Shown in pieces: positions 5,736-7,493 of a DNA stretch of 7,493 nt (position 1 is its first letter; each line of letters opens with the position of its first letter). The notes under the pieces are model-generated. The model was not told the DNA's origin. It made no database searches and saw only the letters and a list, made by a program, of their open reading frames with translations. This DNA comes from Bacteriovoracaceae bacterium (GTDB lineage: Bacteria; Bdellovibrionota; Bacteriovoracia; Bacteriovoracales; Bacteriovoracaceae). The DNA lies in contig JAGSHJ010000143.1 of the NCBI GenBank assembly GCA_023954595.1, positions 1-7,493 of the forward strand, given 5' to 3'. Made by a program: the position numbers and the translations under genes.

Positions 5736-6562
5736 GCGGGACGGTTTGACCGGAAGTAGTAAATAAAGCCAGTCAACCATATAAGAAGTATACCTATAAA
5801 GGGTGTTTGTTCTGGAAAAACATAAACGGAATGTGAATCCGCCCAAACCAAATCAACTCCAAATAGCAAACTCATTGGTCCAACTATTAAAAGTGAATAT
5901 AAGGCCAGATTAGCCAAGTTATTAGAGGCCTTAGATAGCAAAGCGGTCATAGCACCAAAGTGCAAGGCCAAGAAGATAGACTGTTTATCAATATAAGGCA
6001 TTGCACTTTTTGCAGAAACCAAGAACATGACTGGCAAAAGAGCGCATAATAAAAACTTTTGTCTTCTTCTACTTAATGGATTGTGAGTTAAAAGCGTAAA
6101 AATAACGAAAAAGTCGATAAGATAGAAAGCAATTGAGCCAAAGTAAGAGGCCGTAGCAAACTGCACCCCACTCTCGTTAGGTACGGCCTCACCAAACTGA
6201 TAAATAAGAGCAACATAAAAGACCGCTAAAAATAATATAAGGGCACATGCTCTTCGCTCAGGGAGTAATTCACTTTTTTTGATGAGCCCTAGACTGTCCT
6301 TTATAAGGTAGTTATTAAGTCTCAAGGTTTTAAGTACCACAACTGCCGCTGCAAGCTTTGCAAGGACAAGTGTTTCCCAGGCATTTCTTGTAAGCCAACT
6401 CTCAATGACACGCATTTCATGATCTAGAAGAAAGTGAAAAAAAGAAATAGTGCTCACTAATGCCAAGTAAGACAAAAGAAATAATAAACAATAGCCACCA
6501 TAGTAGACTAGAGTTTTTCTTGATGCTGAAGAGAAAAAGAGATTGGACAAGATACTTGTCAC
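5732..6562 (-). CDS. Polytopic inner-membrane protein of unknown function (276 aa)
   Basis: I do not recognise a family. About eight hydrophobic segments are seen, near residues 20-45, 62-80, 105-122, 138-159, 169-185, 195-210, 217-236 and 253-270. Short basic loops (PERRA, PLSRRRQKF, FRSNR) suit cytoplasmic sides. No catalytic motif stands out; the polar residues are scattered. The start codon is GTG at 6562 with GAAGG four bases upstream. It overlaps the stop of the exported 291-residue protein as GTGA, so the two are translated as a pair. The C-terminus ends inside the -35 of the tolQ promoter, 49 nt before tolQ. Context suggests an envelope role alongside Tol, possibly with its exported partner; this is inference only. 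Confidence 0.85.
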   Translation of the reverse strand: MTSILSNLFFSSASRKTLVYYGGYCLLFLLSYLALVSTISFFHFLLDHEMRVIESWLTRNAWETLVLAKLAAAVVVLKTLRLNNYLIKDSLGLIKKSELLPERRACALILFLAVFYVALIYQFGEAVPNESGVQFATASYFGSIAFYLIDFFVIFTLLTHNPLSRRRQKFLLCALLPVMFLVSAKSAMPYIDKQSIFLALHFGAMTALLSKASNNLANLALYSLLIVGPMSLLFGVDLVWADSHSVYVFPEQTPFIGILLIWLTGFIYYFRSNRPA

Positions 6563-7434
6563 AGAACCTTCTTTTTAGGGCTTAACCACTGCAATTGCAT
6601 CTCAGGAGACGGATATATTTTAATATACTCTTTATACATGAGGTTATTTTTAACTAATTGATCAATCTTTCTAAGAAGCTTTAAATAGTAACTCCAAATC
6701 TCTGGTTTAGACTTTAGAATTTTGTCCATCTTCTTTGTGATTTCATATTGCTGTTGAAAGGTGAAACCTTTTTTAAATGCAACTTGTCCATAGGCCTTCA
6801 ACACGTTCAATAGCCCGGCCTTATCAAATTCAGATTTGGCAAAATTAGAACCGATAAACTTAGTATCCACACCTAAGTTCTTTATAAACATTTGTTCTTT
6901 GATGCGAAAGAAGTCTTCTAATAACAAAAGACTAATATCTACTTTCGTTAAATCCAGCGCTCTCATAAAAGGAAGCGATAAAATAAAAATGCTCTCATTC
7001 TTGCCGGAAGGAAGACCGAGTCTTGCGATGTTTGGGGAATCTATTACAAGAATCTTAAACTGCTCATTGTAATAACCTAAGTCTTCCAGAAGTTTCTTAA
7101 AAGTCTTCTTGATTCCATAATCAGGTCTTGGAGCATCCCAGTTGAGCTCTTGGGCATTCTTTACAAGCCACATGCGACTAGCAAAGCCCCAAAATTCTTC
7201 TTCAGGGGGATAGTTATATTTCTCTACTTTAATTTTTTCTTTCTCAACTTTGATTTGTTGAACTATTTTTCTTTTAAGCTTGGCACTTTTTTCAAGTCCA
7301 TCTTTTTTAAGAACCTTTTGAATATTGGAGTAATCAATAACTTCATCTTGAAGCTCTTCCGAAGTCTTTTGCTCTACAGAGTATGCGGCAAGTATCGGCA
7401 TCATTAAAAAAGGTAGTATAAAACCAAGTTTCAT
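6559..7434 (-). CDS. Exported protein of unknown function, possible non-catalytic M48-peptidase relative (291 aa)
   Basis: A signal peptide is clear at residues 1-19 (MKLGFILPFLMMPILAAYS); there is no lipobox cysteine. A charged, coiled-coil-prone stretch (about 28-72, rich in KVEKEKIKVEK) precedes a globular part. Residues 129-179 resemble the M48 core: LVIDSPNIARLGLPSGKNES, then IFILSLPFMRALDLTKVDIS, like the NAFALPGG...V..GLL..L run before HExxH. At the HExxH position the protein reads LEDFF (172-176), with both histidines missing. SEFDKAG (201-207) recalls the downstream EAD..G motif, but it is only about 28 residues away, closer than is typical. I infer a decayed or structural homologue; a wholly different fold is possible. 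ATG 7434 overlaps the upstream gene's stop as ATGA, and the downstream membrane protein overlaps this gene. Confidence 0.85.
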   Translation of the reverse strand: MKLGFILPFLMMPILAAYSVEQKTSEELQDEVIDYSNIQKVLKKDGLEKSAKLKRKIVQQIKVEKEKIKVEKYNYPPEEEFWGFASRMWLVKNAQELNWDAPRPDYGIKKTFKKLLEDLGYYNEQFKILVIDSPNIARLGLPSGKNESIFILSLPFMRALDLTKVDISLLLLEDFFRIKEQMFIKNLGVDTKFIGSNFAKSEFDKAGLLNVLKAYGQVAFKKGFTFQQQYEITKKMDKILKSKPEIWSYYLKLLRKIDQLVKNNLMYKEYIKIYPSPEMQLQWLSPKKKVL

Positions 7435-7493
7435 CTGGCCTGACTCTCCCCTTCAATAAAATGATCCGACAGCCTTCCCCAATAATACAAATC
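7431..7493 (-). CDS. 3' end of an upstream gene (last 20 codons)
   Basis: From the window edge one minus-strand frame stays open for 20 codons (reading DLYYWGRLSDHF... and ending ESQAR) and stops at TGA 7433-7431. The stop overlaps the start of the exported-protein gene in the same ATGA arrangement used elsewhere in this gene row, which is the main support. The product cannot be named from so short a piece. If real, it extends the gene row beyond the window. Confidence 0.6.
   Translation of the reverse strand, partial: DLYYWGRLSDHFIEGESQAR

Noticed and set aside
7435..7493. A promoter directly upstream of the 291-residue gene
   Set aside because: No convincing -35/-10 pair is seen, and the stretch is better explained as the coding end of an upstream gene overlapping by ATGA.

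Overview
All recognisable genes in this AT-rich window lie on the minus strand and read from high to low coordinates. The core is a Tol envelope locus, tolQ-tolR-tolA-tolB (5682 down to 2388), identified by protein motifs and by the classic gene order. I place the source as a Gram-negative bacterium, because there are a TolB with a signal peptide and a TonB/TolA-type energy transducer. The AT-rich composition and divergent proteins make a Bdellovibrionota (Bacteriovorax/Halobacteriovorax-like) origin my best guess. That guess is an inference, not a proven assignment.

Layout in transcription order. (1) 7493-7431: the last 20 codons of an upstream gene, overlapping the next start by ATGA. (2) 7434-6559: an exported 291-residue protein with a remnant-like resemblance to M48 metallopeptidases but no HExxH. 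(3) 6562-5732: a 276-residue polytopic membrane protein with a GTG start, overlapping gene 2 by GTGA. (4) A good sigma-70-type promoter that overlaps the stop codon of gene 3. (5) tolQ, tolR, tolA and tolB, packed with 2-nt, 4-nt-overlap and 33-nt junctions. (6) A 141-nt gap with a weak terminator candidate, an extended -10 promoter and two short inverted repeats. (7) 2246-744: a GAF-AAA+-Fis regulator of sigma-54-activator ancestry that has lost the GAFTGA loop. (8) A possible promoter and a 66-residue basic protein (689-489). (9) The first 145 codons of an HD-superfamily phosphohydrolase (437-1), cut by the window edge.

How the genes fit together: TolQ and TolR form the proton-driven inner-membrane motor, the TolA-like protein carries the force across the periplasm, and TolB is the periplasmic beta-propeller partner. 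No pal gene follows tolB. The exported protein and the polytopic membrane protein just upstream are translationally coupled to one another and may be envelope accessories. The regulator has its own promoter and probably starts a separate unit with the small protein and the HD hydrolase.

The most notable point is the regulator. It lacks the sigma-54-contacting GAFTGA loop, the Walker B glutamate and the sensor II arginine, yet keeps an intact Fis helix-turn-helix. It is therefore probably a sigma-54-independent DNA-binding regulator. No RNA genes, mobile elements or CRISPR arrays are visible, and no gene-free stretch exceeds 141 bases.
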